Counted from the first letter of the stretch, positions 9,045 through 18,263 are shown. The stretch is DNA of 64,000 nt from Pseudomonas sp. AFG_SD02_1510_Pfu_092 (GCF_003331055.1 NZ_PUQD01000002.1:62001-126000); one strand, 5' to 3'. Notes: a model not told the origin generated them from the letters alone. Program-made: numbers and translations.

Positions 9045-9694
9045 ACCTGATCGATACGTTCAACCACCTGGACTGGGCGCAGGTACTGCAACTGACCTGG
9101 CAACACATCATGCTGGTCGGCGTGGCCGTGGGCCTGGCGATTCTGGTCGGGGTGCCACTGGGTATCCTGATGACCCGCTTCCCGGCCTTCGCCGGCCCGC
9201 TGCAGGCCAGTGCCACCGTGCTGCTGACCATTCCGTCCATCGCCCTGTTCGGCCTGTTGCTGCCGTTCTACTCCAGGTTCGGCCAAGGCCTCGGCCCGCT
9301 GCCGGCGATCACCGCCGTGTTTCTCTATTCGCTGTTGCCGATCATGCGCAATACCTACCTGGCCCTGACCAACGTCGAGCCCGGCATCCGTGAAGCCGCG
9401 CGCGGCATCGGCATGACCTTCGGCCAGCGCCTGCGCATGGTCGAACTGCCCATCGCGGTGCCGGTGATTCTTGCCGGCGTGCGCACCGCCGTGGTGATGA
9501 ACATCGGCGTCATGACCATCGCCGCCACCATCGGCGCCGGCGGCCTTGGCGTACTCATTCTTACCTCCATCAGCCGCAGCGACATGTCGATGCTGCTGGT
9601 CGGCGCCGTGCTGGTCAGCCTGCTGGCGATCATCGCCGACCTGCTCCTGCAAACCCTGCAACGTGCCCTGACCCCAAAAGGACTGCGCCCATGA
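9041..9694 (+). CDS. opuCB: Quaternary-amine ABC transporter permease, second subunit
   Basis: A 217-residue permease with about five to six helices. The EAA-type loop is EAARGIGMTFGQRLRMVELP. The C-terminal segment GAGGLGVLILTSISRSDMSM is typical of the OpuCB/YehY group. It overlaps the binding-protein gene and the ATPase gene by 4 bases each (ATGA), so the operon is translationally coupled. With the 239-residue permease it would form the heterodimeric membrane channel. Confidence 0.88.
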   Translation: MNLIDTFNHLDWAQVLQLTWQHIMLVGVAVGLAILVGVPLGILMTRFPAFAGPLQASATVLLTIPSIALFGLLLPFYSRFGQGLGPLPAITAVFLYSLLPIMRNTYLALTNVEPGIREAARGIGMTFGQRLRMVELPIAVPVILAGVRTAVVMNIGVMTIAATIGAGGLGVLILTSISRSDMSMLLVGAVLVSLLAIIADLLLQTLQRALTPKGLRP

Positions 9695-10848
9695 TCGAAC
9701 TGAAGAACCTCAGCAAGACCTTCAACGTCAACGGCAAAGAAGTCAAAGCCGTCGACGCGGTAAGCCTCACCGTCAACGAAGGGGAAATCTGCGTGTTCCT
9801 CGGCCCTTCGGGCTGCGGCAAGAGCACCACGCTGAAAATGATCAACCGCCTGATCACCCCCACTTCCGGCCAGGTGTTCATCAATGGTGACGACACCACC
9901 GGGCTGGACGAAGTCACCCTGCGCCGGCACATCGGCTACGTGATCCAGCAGATCGGCCTGTTCCCCAACATGACCATCGAGGAGAACATCACCGTGGTGC
10001 CGCGCCTGCTTGGCTGGGACAAGCACAAATGCCATGAACGCGCCCGCGAGCTGATGCACATGATCAAGCTGGAGCCCAAGCAGTACCTGCAACGCTACCC
10101 ACGCGAGCTGTCCGGTGGCCAGCAGCAGCGCATCGGCGTGATTCGCGCGTTGGCGGCAGAAGCGCCGGTACTGCTGATGGACGAGCCGTTCGGCGCGGTC
10201 GACCCGATCAACCGCGAGATGATTCAGAACGAGTTCTTCGAGATGCAGCGGGCGCTGAACAAGACTGTGATCATGGTCAGCCACGACATCGACGAGGCGA
10301 TCAAGCTGGGCGACAAGATTGCCATCTTCCGCGCCGGCAAGCTGCTGCAACTGGACCATCCGGATACCCTGCTGGCGCACCCGGCGGATGAGTTCGTCAG
10401 TAACTTCGTCGGCCAGGACAGCACCTTGAAGCGCCTGCTGCTGGTGCGTGCCGAGGATGCCGCGGACAACGCGCCATCAGTCAGCCCGCAGACGCTGGTA
10501 AGCGAGGCACTGGAGCTGCTGGACGAGCACGACCGCCGCTATGTGGTGGTAACCGACGCGCAGAACAAGGCGCTGGGGTACGTGCGCCGACGCGACATGC
10601 ACCGTCAGCAAGGGACCTGTGGCGACTTCCTGCGGCCGTTCAATGCCACGGCCTCGCATGATGAACACTTGCGCATCCTGCTGTCGCGCATGTACGAGTT
10701 CAACCGGGCGTGGTTGCCGGTGCTGGATGCCGAACAAGTGTTTCTGGGCGAGGTGACGCAGGAGTCGATTGCGGCGTACCTGAGCTCGGGGCGCTCGCGC
10801 GGGGCGAAGACCTCAATCGTGTCGCCGGCCGAGGCAGTGATTTCCTGA
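9691..10848 (+). CDS. opuCA: Quaternary-amine ABC transporter ATPase with CBS domains
   Basis: A 385-residue ATP-binding subunit. Walker A is GPSGCGKS at residues 38-45, the signature is LSGGQQQR and Walker B is VLLMDEP. The second half (residues about 250-370) carries a CBS-domain pair. One half reads RRYVVVTDAQNKALGYVRRR, the other RAWLPVLDAEQVFLGEV. In OpuA/OpuC systems the CBS module senses ionic strength or nucleotides and gates transport. The start overlaps the preceding permease by 4 bases. It ends the operon; a REP pair follows. Confidence 0.9.
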   Translation: MIELKNLSKTFNVNGKEVKAVDAVSLTVNEGEICVFLGPSGCGKSTTLKMINRLITPTSGQVFINGDDTTGLDEVTLRRHIGYVIQQIGLFPNMTIEENITVVPRLLGWDKHKCHERARELMHMIKLEPKQYLQRYPRELSGGQQQRIGVIRALAAEAPVLLMDEPFGAVDPINREMIQNEFFEMQRALNKTVIMVSHDIDEAIKLGDKIAIFRAGKLLQLDHPDTLLAHPADEFVSNFVGQDSTLKRLLLVRAEDAADNAPSVSPQTLVSEALELLDEHDRRYVVVTDAQNKALGYVRRRDMHRQQGTCGDFLRPFNATASHDEHLRILLSRMYEFNRAWLPVLDAEQVFLGEVTQESIAAYLSSGRSRGAKTSIVSPAEAVIS

Positions 10849-10850
10849 AC

Positions 10851-10941
10851 CGGCCTCTTCGCGGGTAAACCCGCTCCCACAGGGCCGGCGCAAGGCTCGA
10901 TACCTGCGCGGTACCTGTGGGAGCGGGTTCACCCGCGAAGC
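10851..10941. repeat. REP pair (inverted) between convergent genes
   Basis: Left copy CTTCGCGGGTAAACCCGCTC and right copy GTGGGAGCGGGTTCACCCGC in opposite orientation. They fill the space between the 3' ends of the transporter operon and fecA. Confidence 0.9.
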
Positions 10942-10954
10942 AGGCTGCGCAAAG

Positions 10955-13384
10955 TCAGAACCCTACACTGGCCTGCACATAAAAGGTCCGCGGCTCACCC
11001 ACATAGATGCCGGCGTTGTTGTCGCTGGAGCGGGTGAAATACTGCTTGTCGAACAGGTTCTTCACCCCCGCCGCCAGCTTCAGGTTGGACAGCTCGGGCC
11101 CGAACTCGTAGCCGCCACGCGCATGCCAGGTCACGTAGCCCGGAATATCGCCATACTGGCCATCGGCACTCGGCTCGGTGATGTAGTCGCCATTGAAGCT
11201 GCCATCGGTATTGATCCCGGTACCTGGCGCGCGCTGCTTGGACTGGGCGTAGGCATCCAGGTTCCAGGTCCAGTGGTTGACCGCGTAACGGACGCCGGCA
11301 GTGGCCACCTGGCGTGAATAGAACGGCAGGTCACGGCCCTTGAAGCCAGGAATGTCCCCTTCATAAGTAGCGCGGGTATAGGTATAGCCGCCGCTCACCG
11401 ACAGCCCTTCCAGGCGCGGGTCCAGCCCGTCCAGGTCATAACGCACCGAGGCCTCGATACCCTGGTGCTTGGTCGCGCCGAGGTTGGTCCAGCCCACATC
11501 GTTGCTGATGTACTGCAGTTCGTCATCGAAGTTGATGTAGAACGCCGTCAGCTCACCGGCAAAACCGCCATTGTCATAGCGGGTACCGATTTCGTAGGTC
11601 TTGGCCTTTTCCGGCTCCAGGCCGTTGGCCGTGCTGTTGCCGGTACCGCCCTGCCCCAGCTGGAAGTACTGCAGGCTGCCGAACGATGTCTCGTAGTTGG
11701 CGAACACCTTCCAGGCATCGGAAATGTGGTACATGACGCTCAGCGCCGGCAGCGGCTCGTTGCTGGTAATGCTGCGCTTCTTCTCCGCCACCGGCTGGCC
11801 GTTGGCGCCGAGCACCGGGCGGTCGCGCCAGTCGGTGTTGATGTGCTCGAAGCGGATGCCCGGGGTGATGGTCCAGTTACCCACATCGATCTTGTCGTCG
11901 ATGTAGTAGGCGCTGGCCTCGGTACCGCCACTGCGGTCCTGGAACACATGGCCGTCGGAACTCGGGGTTGGCGTTGGCACGTTGTCGATCAGCGCCAGGC
12001 GGGTCGTCTGTTCGCGCATCGCTTCTTTCAGGTAGCGATAACCGACGCTGACCTCCTGAGTGGTCGGGCCGGCGAAGAAGATCCGCGACAGCCGTGGCTC
12101 GATGGCGAACGTGTGGTAATTGCGCGGGTACGACGACAAGGTCTTCATGTCGCGCGAGGCAATGCTGCTGCCACGAAAGCTGTCGGTGTAGTACGTCAGC
12201 ACTTCGAACTGGGTGGCGTCATCGAGCTGCCGTTGCCATTTGAACGACACATCCTTGCGCCGGCCGGCGAAGTAGTCGTAGTCGCGCAGCGACTGGTACG
12301 GGTTGCTGTCGTACTGGGCCTGGGTCAGCCCGCCGGGCATGTCGGCACGGCCATCGTAGTAGTGAAAGTTGAGCCAGAACTCGTCGACGTCGGTCGGCGC
12401 CCAGTGGGTCTTGAGGATGACGTCGTCGATGTCGTTGCCGTTGTTGCTTTCACGGTAACCGTTGCCATTCACGCCAGTGTAGAGCAGCGCCACGCCCATG
12501 CCGTTGTCCGCCGTACCACCGACGAAGGCCGACTCGGTATGCTTCCAGCCGCCGTGCTGGGAGGTCTCCAGGGTGGTGGACAGCTCGGCCGAGGCCTTCT
12601 CGGGGATCGCCCGGGTCACGAAGTTGATCACCCCACCGACGTTCTGCGGGCCATAACGCACCGAGCCGGCGCCACGTACCACATCGATGCTGTCGAGGTT
12701 GCCCGAAGAGATCGGCGCCATCGACAGCTGTGGCTGGCCATACGGCGCAAAGGCGGCGGGGATCCCATCGATCAACACCGTGGAGCGTGGCGACAGGCGC
12801 GACGTCAGGCCGCGCACGCCCACGTTCAGTGACAGGTCGCTGCCGCCGGTGCCGTTGGAGTCCTGCACCTGCACCCCGGGGATGCCGCGCAGCACATCGC
12901 GCACGTTCATTGCGCCCTTCTCCACCATGGCCTCGCGGCGCACCACGGTGCGCGCGCCAGGGTGGTTCTGCACCACGCTCTGCTGGGCATCACCCAGCCA
13001 GTCACCGACCACCTTGATGTCGGTAGGCGCCAGCTCCAGGCTACCGCTGGTCAAGGTGCCATCCGCCTGGGCCGGTTTGACCACCACGGTGCCCTGGGAC
13101 ATCTCGTAGGTCAGGCCGCTGCCTTGCAGCAACTGCTGCAGCGCCTGTTCGGCGGGCAACTGGCCAGACACCGCCGGGGCCTGCTTGCCCGCCACCAACT
13201 CGGGGCTGAAGAACAGCTGCAGGTTGGTCTGCTGGCCCAGCTGGTTCAGCGCCGAAGCCAACGGCTGGGCCTGGATCTGGATGGAGCTGTCGGCCTCTGC
13301 GGCCTGGCTGTTGACGGCCACGGCACTGACCGCCAGGGCCAGCGCGAGGGCGCGGAAGCGTGGGAAAGGCTTGTTGTTGTTCAC
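10955..13384 (-). CDS. fecA: Ferric citrate outer-membrane receptor FecA
   Basis: An 809-residue TonB-dependent receptor. After a signal peptide (cleavage near residue 29, SQA-A) comes a secretin/TonB short N-terminal signalling domain (about 33-105, IQIQAQPLASALNQLGQQTN). This lets the receptor signal to FecR. The plug domain (about 135-265) contains VLIDGIPAAFAPYGQPQLSM and VRYGPQNVGGVINFVTRAIP. The 22-strand barrel includes YYIDDKIDVGNWTITPGIRF and ends in QASVGF (terminal aromatic residue). These segments closely match E. coli FecA as I know it. The start is GTG at 13384 with AGGAAG upstream. It lies downstream of fecI-fecR, the classical order. Confidence 0.92.
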   Translation of the reverse strand: MNNNKPFPRFRALALALAVSAVAVNSQAAEADSSIQIQAQPLASALNQLGQQTNLQLFFSPELVAGKQAPAVSGQLPAEQALQQLLQGSGLTYEMSQGTVVVKPAQADGTLTSGSLELAPTDIKVVGDWLGDAQQSVVQNHPGARTVVRREAMVEKGAMNVRDVLRGIPGVQVQDSNGTGGSDLSLNVGVRGLTSRLSPRSTVLIDGIPAAFAPYGQPQLSMAPISSGNLDSIDVVRGAGSVRYGPQNVGGVINFVTRAIPEKASAELSTTLETSQHGGWKHTESAFVGGTADNGMGVALLYTGVNGNGYRESNNGNDIDDVILKTHWAPTDVDEFWLNFHYYDGRADMPGGLTQAQYDSNPYQSLRDYDYFAGRRKDVSFKWQRQLDDATQFEVLTYYTDSFRGSSIASRDMKTLSSYPRNYHTFAIEPRLSRIFFAGPTTQEVSVGYRYLKEAMREQTTRLALIDNVPTPTPSSDGHVFQDRSGGTEASAYYIDDKIDVGNWTITPGIRFEHINTDWRDRPVLGANGQPVAEKKRSITSNEPLPALSVMYHISDAWKVFANYETSFGSLQYFQLGQGGTGNSTANGLEPEKAKTYEIGTRYDNGGFAGELTAFYINFDDELQYISNDVGWTNLGATKHQGIEASVRYDLDGLDPRLEGLSVSGGYTYTRATYEGDIPGFKGRDLPFYSRQVATAGVRYAVNHWTWNLDAYAQSKQRAPGTGINTDGSFNGDYITEPSADGQYGDIPGYVTWHARGGYEFGPELSNLKLAAGVKNLFDKQYFTRSSDNNAGIYVGEPRTFYVQASVGF

Positions 13385-13492
13385 GTCGTCGAGACTTCCT
13401 GGGATACCGAATAAACGCCAACCGCATGCAAATGAAAATGCTTGGCAGTTGCAGCTGGCGGGGAAGACGAACGAGCGGAAAAAAACCTGAAT

Positions 13493-14491
13493 CTATTTCG
13501 CGATTATTTCGCGGGAGCCATCTTCGTGAGCCTCGATGGCCACCGGCAGGATGCTCGGCAGCGCCCGCAGCAACGCGTCGGTGTCGTCGGTACTGAAGGT
13601 GCTGGACAGCCGCAAGCGGGCGACTTTGCCGGGGGCGACCCGCAGCGGCTGGCTGCGGTAGCGCGAAACTTCGGCCACGACTTCGGCCAGGGTGGCGTTG
13701 TCGAACACCAGCTTGCCCTGCCGCCAGGCGGTCAGCACGGCAGTATCGACCGCATAAGGCGCGGCCACCTGGCCTTGTGCATTTATGTGCGAACCCTGGC
13801 CAGCCGTGAGTTGCGCCAGCGAAGGCCCCTTGCCCTGCACCCGTACCGAGCCTTGCTCCACCGCCACGCGGGTGCTGGCCGGGTCGAGGCGGACGTCGAA
13901 ACGGGTACCGGTGACGGTCACGCTGCCCTGGGCAGTGTCGACCACGAACGGCCTGGCGCTGTCGTGGGCGACCGTGAACATCACTTCGCCCGCACTCAGC
14001 CGCACATGCCGCTGGCCGGAACTGAAGTCGACCTGCAGCTGCGTGCCGCCATTGAGTTCGAGTTGCGAGCCATCCGGCAGGGCGAGCTGGCGGCGCTCGT
14101 TGAACGCGGTGTGCACACTGTCCTGGTGATTCAGCTGCTGATAATGCCAACCGCCCCAGCCAAGGCCCAATGCCACTGCCACCGCCACTGCCGCCACACT
14201 GGCGGCCAAGGCCTGGCGCACAAAGCGCCGACGCGGCAACTGGCGCAGCGGGGCCGGCTGGCACAGTGCTTCCAGGCGCTGGCGCGGGATGGCGTCGGCG
14301 GCCTGCCACAAGCGGGCCAGTTGTTGGTATTCGGCACGGTGCCGCGCATCGCCTTCCAGCCAGGTGTGCAACTGCGCGCGCAGCCCGGCATCGCAAGGCG
14401 CATCCTGCACACGGGCGAACCATGCCGCCGCCTGCTCGCGGACGGGATCGGTACCGGGCTGTTTCATCGAAAAGGTCTCCTGACTCATCAT
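13493..14491 (-). CDS. fecR: FecR-type transmembrane anti-sigma/signal transducer
   Basis: A 332-residue inner-membrane protein that relays ligand binding at FecA to the sigma factor FecI. The N-terminal cytoplasmic part (DUF4880-like, QAAAWFARVQDAPCDAGLRA) contains tryptophans typical of the sigma-binding segment. One membrane helix lies at about residues 93-113. A periplasmic FecR domain follows (VHTAFNERRQLALPDGSQLE, then VTGTRFDVR). The ATG overlaps the fecI stop by 4 bases; a second ATG lies immediately after. The gene is co-directional with fecA, with a gap of about 108 bases. Confidence 0.92.
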   Translation of the reverse strand: MMSQETFSMKQPGTDPVREQAAAWFARVQDAPCDAGLRAQLHTWLEGDARHRAEYQQLARLWQAADAIPRQRLEALCQPAPLRQLPRRRFVRQALAASVAAVAVAVALGLGWGGWHYQQLNHQDSVHTAFNERRQLALPDGSQLELNGGTQLQVDFSSGQRHVRLSAGEVMFTVAHDSARPFVVDTAQGSVTVTGTRFDVRLDPASTRVAVEQGSVRVQGKGPSLAQLTAGQGSHINAQGQVAAPYAVDTAVLTAWRQGKLVFDNATLAEVVAEVSRYRSQPLRVAPGKVARLRLSSTFSTDDTDALLRALPSILPVAIEAHEDGSREIIAK

Positions 14492-14985
14492 GCCGACACA
14501 TCCAGGTGCTCACGCAGATGCCGGAGCGTGCGGATCATATACTTTTCGACCATGTTCTTGCTCAGCCCCATGCGCTCGGCAATCTCGGCCTGGGTCAGGC
14601 CTTCGAGCTTCTGCCAGATGAACACCTGCCGGCAATTGAGCGGCAGCTCGGCCAGCGCCCGCTCGACGCTATCGGCCAGCTCCAGGGCATGCACGTAGGC
14701 CTCGGGGTCGCCAGCGCCGCCCGGGCACTGTTCGAAGGCTTGCAGCTCCATGGCCTGGCGCCGGTCCTCACGGCGGAAACCGTCCACGGCAATATTGCGG
14801 GCAGTCTGGTGCAGGTAGGCGCGCGGCTGTTCAACCTGCTCGCGCGGGTTTTCCAGCACCCGGACAAAGGCGTCGTGGGTGAGGTCCTCGGCCTGCTGTC
14901 GACTGCGCAACTTGCGCGTCCAGGTGCCGATCAGCTCATGGTAGTGGTCGAGGAAGCCTTTGGGTCCGGACACGGTCAGGGTCAT
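14488..14985 (-). CDS. fecI: ECF sigma factor FecI
   Basis: A 165-residue sigma-70 family factor of the extracytoplasmic group that transcribes fecA when ferric citrate is bound. Region 2 spans about 10-80 (RKLRSRQQAEDLTHDAFVRV), and region 4 spans about 105-160 (LPLNCRQVFIWQKLEGLTQA, then EIAERMGLSKNMVEKYM). It is the first gene of the leftward fecI-fecR-fecA set. A weak Fur-like site lies about 20-40 bases upstream of the ATG, consistent with iron repression. Confidence 0.93.
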   Translation of the reverse strand: MTLTVSGPKGFLDHYHELIGTWTRKLRSRQQAEDLTHDAFVRVLENPREQVEQPRAYLHQTARNIAVDGFRREDRRQAMELQAFEQCPGGAGDPEAYVHALELADSVERALAELPLNCRQVFIWQKLEGLTQAEIAERMGLSKNMVEKYMIRTLRHLREHLDVSA

Positions 14986-15006
14986 CAGGGAGGCAGATAA
15001 GGGTGC

Positions 15007-15025
15007 GAATAGTAATGTTTCTCAT
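15007..15025. promoter_or_regulatory. Possible Fur site upstream of fecI
   Basis: Read leftward, GATGAGAAACATTACTATT matches the classical 19-base Fur consensus at 11 of 19 positions by my count. The position just upstream of fecI is where iron control of a fec system is expected. The match is weak, so this remains a candidate. Confidence 0.35.
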
Positions 15026-15120
15026 CAAAACCGGCAAATCCGCCAGTCGGTAACAAAAAATTTATCGTCTTTTTCATGCACGGCAGTGCCAGGGAATGTG
15101 GCCATAAATATGAACACCAC

Positions 15121-15197
15121 AGGCCCCTTCGCGGGTAAACCCGCTCCCACAGGAAGCAACGAGAACCCTGTGGGAGCGGGTTTACCCGCGAAGGTCC
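15121..15197. repeat. REP pair (inverted)
   Basis: CTTCGCGGGTAAACCCGCTC followed after a short spacer by GAGCGGGTTTACCCGCGAAG. Here the arms are perfect complements. It lies between the divergent fecI and speC genes, so unlike most copies in this window it sits at 5' ends. Confidence 0.9.
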
Positions 15198-15479
15198 CAA
15201 CACCGTCCATTCCACAATTTTTTACGCTTGAAACACTGCGGGGAACATCAGCCGGTCACACGAGTCGGTTATTCAAATGGCGGGTCGTCGATCCACGCCG
15301 ATCAGGCCCGGATTACCTGTTGATTCTGCATTCTTCACGCCCTAAAGTGCGCGCCGAACGTCCATGCTGGAAACGATCCATCCGGCTCAAGTACTGAGTA
15401 GGCGAACCAAAGTGGGGATACGGAGGACGTTCAGTTTGCAGCCACTTAAATTTTCAGTTTGCCCATGGAGTCCCTGAGC
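15198..15479. promoter_or_regulatory. Long leader and candidate promoter of speC
   Basis: About 280 bases without a supported gene. A plausible sigma-70 promoter is TTGATT at 15320-15325 and TAAAGT at 15343-15348 with a 17-base spacer. This would give a leader of about 125 bases. The ribosome site GGAG at 15465-15468 precedes the ATG at 15480. Ornithine decarboxylase genes are often regulated by polyamines, but I see no specific structure here that proves it. Confidence 0.35.
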
Positions 15480-16643
15480 ATGTCGATCCAGGTCGAAGAC
15501 TATTTCGCGCGTGACACCTTCCAGAAAATGAAGGCGTTCGCCGACAAGCAGGAAACCCCGTTCGTACTCATCGACACCCAGATGATCAGCCAGGCCTACG
15601 ACGACCTGCGCGCAGGCTTCGAGTTCGCCAAGGTGTACTACGCGGTCAAGGCCAACCCGGCCGTCGAGATCATCGACCTGCTCAAGGAGAAAGGTTCGAG
15701 CTTCGACATCGCCTCGATCTACGAGCTGGACAAGGTGCTCGGCCGCGGCGTGACTGCCGACCGCATCAGCTACGGCAACACCATCAAGAAGTCCAAGGAC
15801 ATCCGCTACTTCTACGAGAAGGGCGTGCGCCTGTACGCCACCGACTCGGAAGCCGACCTGCGCAACATCGCCAAGGCCGCCCCGGGCTCGAAAGTGTACG
15901 TGCGCATTCTCACCGAAGGCTCGACCACTGCCGACTGGCCACTGTCGCGCAAGTTCGGCTGCCAGACCGACATGGCCATGGACCTGCTGATCCTTGCCCG
16001 TGACCTGGGCCTGGTGCCTTACGGCATTTCCTTCCACGTTGGCTCGCAACAGCGCGACATCAGTGTCTGGGATGCCGCGATCGCCAAGGTCAAGGTGATC
16101 TTCGAGCGCCTGAAGGAAGAAGACGGCATCGAGCTGAAGCTGATCAACATGGGTGGCGGCTTCCCGGCCAACTACATCACCCGTACCAACAGCCTGGAAA
16201 CCTACGCCGAAGAGATCATCCGCTTCCTGAAGGAAGACTTCGGTGACGACCTGCCGGAAATCATCCTCGAGCCAGGCCGTTCGCTGATTGCCAACGCCGG
16301 TATTCTGGTCAGCGAAGTGGTGCTGGTGGCACGCAAGTCGCGCACCGCCGTCGAGCGCTGGATCTACACCGACGTTGGCAAGTTCTCCGGCCTGATCGAA
16401 ACCATGGATGAGTCCATCAAGTTCCCGATCTGGACCGAGAAGAAAGGCGAAACCGAAGAAGTGGTCATCGCCGGCCCGACCTGCGACAGCGCCGACATCA
16501 TGTACGAGCACTACAAGTACGGCCTGCCGCTGAACCTGGCCATCGGCGACCGCCTGTACTGGCTGTCGACCGGCGCCTACACCACCAGCTACAGCGCCGT
16601 GGAATTCAACGGCTTCCCGCCGCTGAAAGCCTACTACCTGTAA
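15480..16643 (+). CDS. speC: Ornithine decarboxylase (PLP, alanine-racemase fold)
   Basis: A 387-residue enzyme that decarboxylates ornithine to putrescine. It belongs to the eukaryotic-like group IV decarboxylases, not the large E. coli SpeC. The PLP lysine is K57 in VYYAVKANP. The glycine-rich phosphate loop is LINMGGGFPANYI and the C-terminal catalytic cysteine is in GPTCDSADIM. I chose the ATG at 15480 (MSIQVEDYFARDTFQKMKAF); two ATGs a few codons upstream are open but overlap the ribosome site. A hairpin terminator follows immediately. In P. aeruginosa speC is also close to the piu genes. Confidence 0.95.
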   Translation: MSIQVEDYFARDTFQKMKAFADKQETPFVLIDTQMISQAYDDLRAGFEFAKVYYAVKANPAVEIIDLLKEKGSSFDIASIYELDKVLGRGVTADRISYGNTIKKSKDIRYFYEKGVRLYATDSEADLRNIAKAAPGSKVYVRILTEGSTTADWPLSRKFGCQTDMAMDLLILARDLGLVPYGISFHVGSQQRDISVWDAAIAKVKVIFERLKEEDGIELKLINMGGGFPANYITRTNSLETYAEEIIRFLKEDFGDDLPEIILEPGRSLIANAGILVSEVVLVARKSRTAVERWIYTDVGKFSGLIETMDESIKFPIWTEKKGETEEVVIAGPTCDSADIMYEHYKYGLPLNLAIGDRLYWLSTGAYTTSYSAVEFNGFPPLKAYYL

Positions 16644-16649
16644 TGCAGA

Positions 16650-16675
16650 ACGGGGCCGCAAGGCCCCGTTTTCAT
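16650..16675 (+). terminator. Rho-independent terminator of speC
   Basis: ACGGGGCC, loop GCAA, then GGCCCCGT followed by TTTC. The compact G/C stem begins six bases after the speC stop codon. Confidence 0.8.
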
Positions 16676-16690
16676 TGGTGCTTTCCTGTA

Positions 16691-16793
16691 CCGGCCTCTT
16701 CGCGGGCACGCCCGCTCCCACAGGTACAGCGCAAGCCTGGCAGGTAATGATATCCCTGTGGGAGCTGGCTTGCCGGCGATAGGGCCGGCACAG
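16691..16793. repeat. REP pair of mixed subtype
   Basis: The left arm is the common type in a variant form (CTTCGCGGGCACGCCCGCTC). The right arm belongs to a second subtype (GTGGGAGCTGGCTTGCCGGC). The two arms share only the outer GGGAGC/GCTCCC part, so this is an unequal pair. Confidence 0.8.
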
Positions 16794-16799
16794 GCGACC

Positions 16800-17549
16800 T
16801 CAAGCTCCGCGCCGTTCGATCTCCTCGGCATACCGCGCCGCAAACGCCATCAACACCGGCCCCGCCCCCTGCAAGGTCACCAGCGCCGCGCGCAGGAAAT
16901 TCAGGTTGCCCTCGACCCGCGCCCGCTCCAGCCAAGGCGCGGCCTCTGCGACCTGACCGCGCTCGACCAACACCAGCGCCAAGCTGAACATGCCACGGAA
17001 ATCCCCCGCCTCGGCCGAACGCCGATACCAGCGCAGCGCCCGGGCCGGGCTAGGCGCCGTGGCGATGCCCTGCTCCAGGTAGCGCCCGTACAGGTTCATC
17101 GACTTGGCATGCCCCATGTGCGCGGCCTTCTCGTAGCACATCAGTGCCTGTGCCTGATTGGCCGGTAGGCCACGCCCGGTGGCGAACAGGTTGCCCAGGT
17201 TGTAGAGCCCCCAGTCCAGCCCGGCATCAGCGGCCTGGGCGTAGTGGATGGCGGCCTGCGAAAGGTCTGCGCTGCCGCCCCAGCCATGCTCCAGGCAACG
17301 CCCCAGCATGTTGTGCGCCATGGCGCTGCCGCCCTGGGCGGCAATGCCGAACCAGCGCCGGGCCACGCTGGCGTCCGCTTCGATGCCACGCCCGTCGAGA
17401 AGGATCTGCCCCAGCAACAACTGCGCCTCGACCGCGCCCTGCCCCGCCGCCGCCAGGATCGCCTGGGCGGCCTTGCCGGGGCTTGCTTCGAGCATGGCCT
17501 GCAACCCGGCCACATCCAGCACTTCCTCACGCCGCAACTGATAGGACAC
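16800..17549 (-). CDS. Sel1-repeat (TPR-like) protein of the piu locus
   Basis: A 249-residue protein built of Sel1-like repeats of about 36 residues. Clear units read AVEAQLLLGQILLDGRGIEA, AMAHNMLGRCLEHGWGGSAD, GLYNLGNLFATGRGLPANQA and AKSMNLYGRYLEQGIATAPS. No signal peptide is visible, so it is probably cytosolic. It starts 3 bases after piuC and is certainly co-transcribed with it. A gene of this kind follows piuC in P. aeruginosa as well. The repeats suggest protein-protein contacts; its role in iron uptake is unknown. Confidence 0.85.
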   Translation of the reverse strand: MSYQLRREEVLDVAGLQAMLEASPGKAAQAILAAAGQGAVEAQLLLGQILLDGRGIEADASVARRWFGIAAQGGSAMAHNMLGRCLEHGWGGSADLSQAAIHYAQAADAGLDWGLYNLGNLFATGRGLPANQAQALMCYEKAAHMGHAKSMNLYGRYLEQGIATAPSPARALRWYRRSAEAGDFRGMFSLALVLVERGQVAEAAPWLERARVEGNLNFLRAALVTLQGAGPVLMAFAARYAEEIERRGA

Positions 17550-17552
17550 GGC

Positions 17553-18233
17553 TCAGACCTCGGCCCAGCGGCGCAGCAGGTTGTGGTAAGTGCCGGTCAG
17601 CTGCAGCAGTGACGGGTGGTCCGGCACATCGGCGGTCAGCTGCTGGATGGCATTGTCCATCTCGAACAGCAGCGCCCGCTGGCTGTCTTCGCGCACCAGG
17701 CTCTGGGTCCAGAAAAACGCCGCGTAGCGCTGGCCACGGGTCACCGGGTTGACCTTGTGCAGGCTGGTGCCGGGGTACAGCACCAGGTCACCGGCCGCCA
17801 GCTTCACCTGCTGCACGCCATAGGTGTCCTGGATTACCAGCTCGCCGCCGTCGTAGCTGCCCGGGTCGCTGAGGAACAGGGTGGAAGACAGGTCGGTACG
17901 CACCCGTTCCGGGCTGCCCTTGGGCTGGCGCAGGGCGTTGTCGATGTGGAAGCCGAAATTGCCGCCTTCGCGGTAACAGTTGATCAGCGGCGGAAACACC
18001 TTGTGCGGCAAGGCCGCAGACATGAAACGCGGGTTCTGCCATAGCCGCTCGATCAACGCGCTGCCGATTTCCTTGGCCAGCGGGTGCCCTTCGGCCAGCT
18101 GCAGGTTGTGTTTGGCCTTGGCCGACTGGTAACCGGCCGTGACCTTGCCATCGGCCCAGTCGGCCTGCTCCAGCGCCTCGCGGATACGGGCCAGTTCATC
18201 GGCGTCGAACACGCCGGGGATGTGAAGCAGCAT
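17553..18233 (-). CDS. piuC: Fe(II)/2-oxoglutarate dioxygenase PiuC (PKHD-type hydroxylase)
   Basis: A 226-residue prolyl-4-hydroxylase-fold dioxygenase. The iron ligands are H96 and D98 (FHIDNA) and H159 (SLHKV), with R169 as the likely 2-oxoglutarate anchor. The length and motifs match the YbiX/PiuC family. The natural substrate is not established; the gene is consistently linked to TonB receptors for catecholate siderophores. It is divergent from the receptor gene across 222 bases that contain Fur-like sequences. A Sel1-repeat gene follows 3 bases downstream. Confidence 0.92.
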   Translation of the reverse strand: MLLHIPGVFDADELARIREALEQADWADGKVTAGYQSAKAKHNLQLAEGHPLAKEIGSALIERLWQNPRFMSAALPHKVFPPLINCYREGGNFGFHIDNALRQPKGSPERVRTDLSSTLFLSDPGSYDGGELVIQDTYGVQQVKLAAGDLVLYPGTSLHKVNPVTRGQRYAAFFWTQSLVREDSQRALLFEMDNAIQQLTADVPDHPSLLQLTGTYHNLLRRWAEV

Positions 18234-18263
18234 GGCAGCAGCACCGTCAGAAAATGTAAAGGC

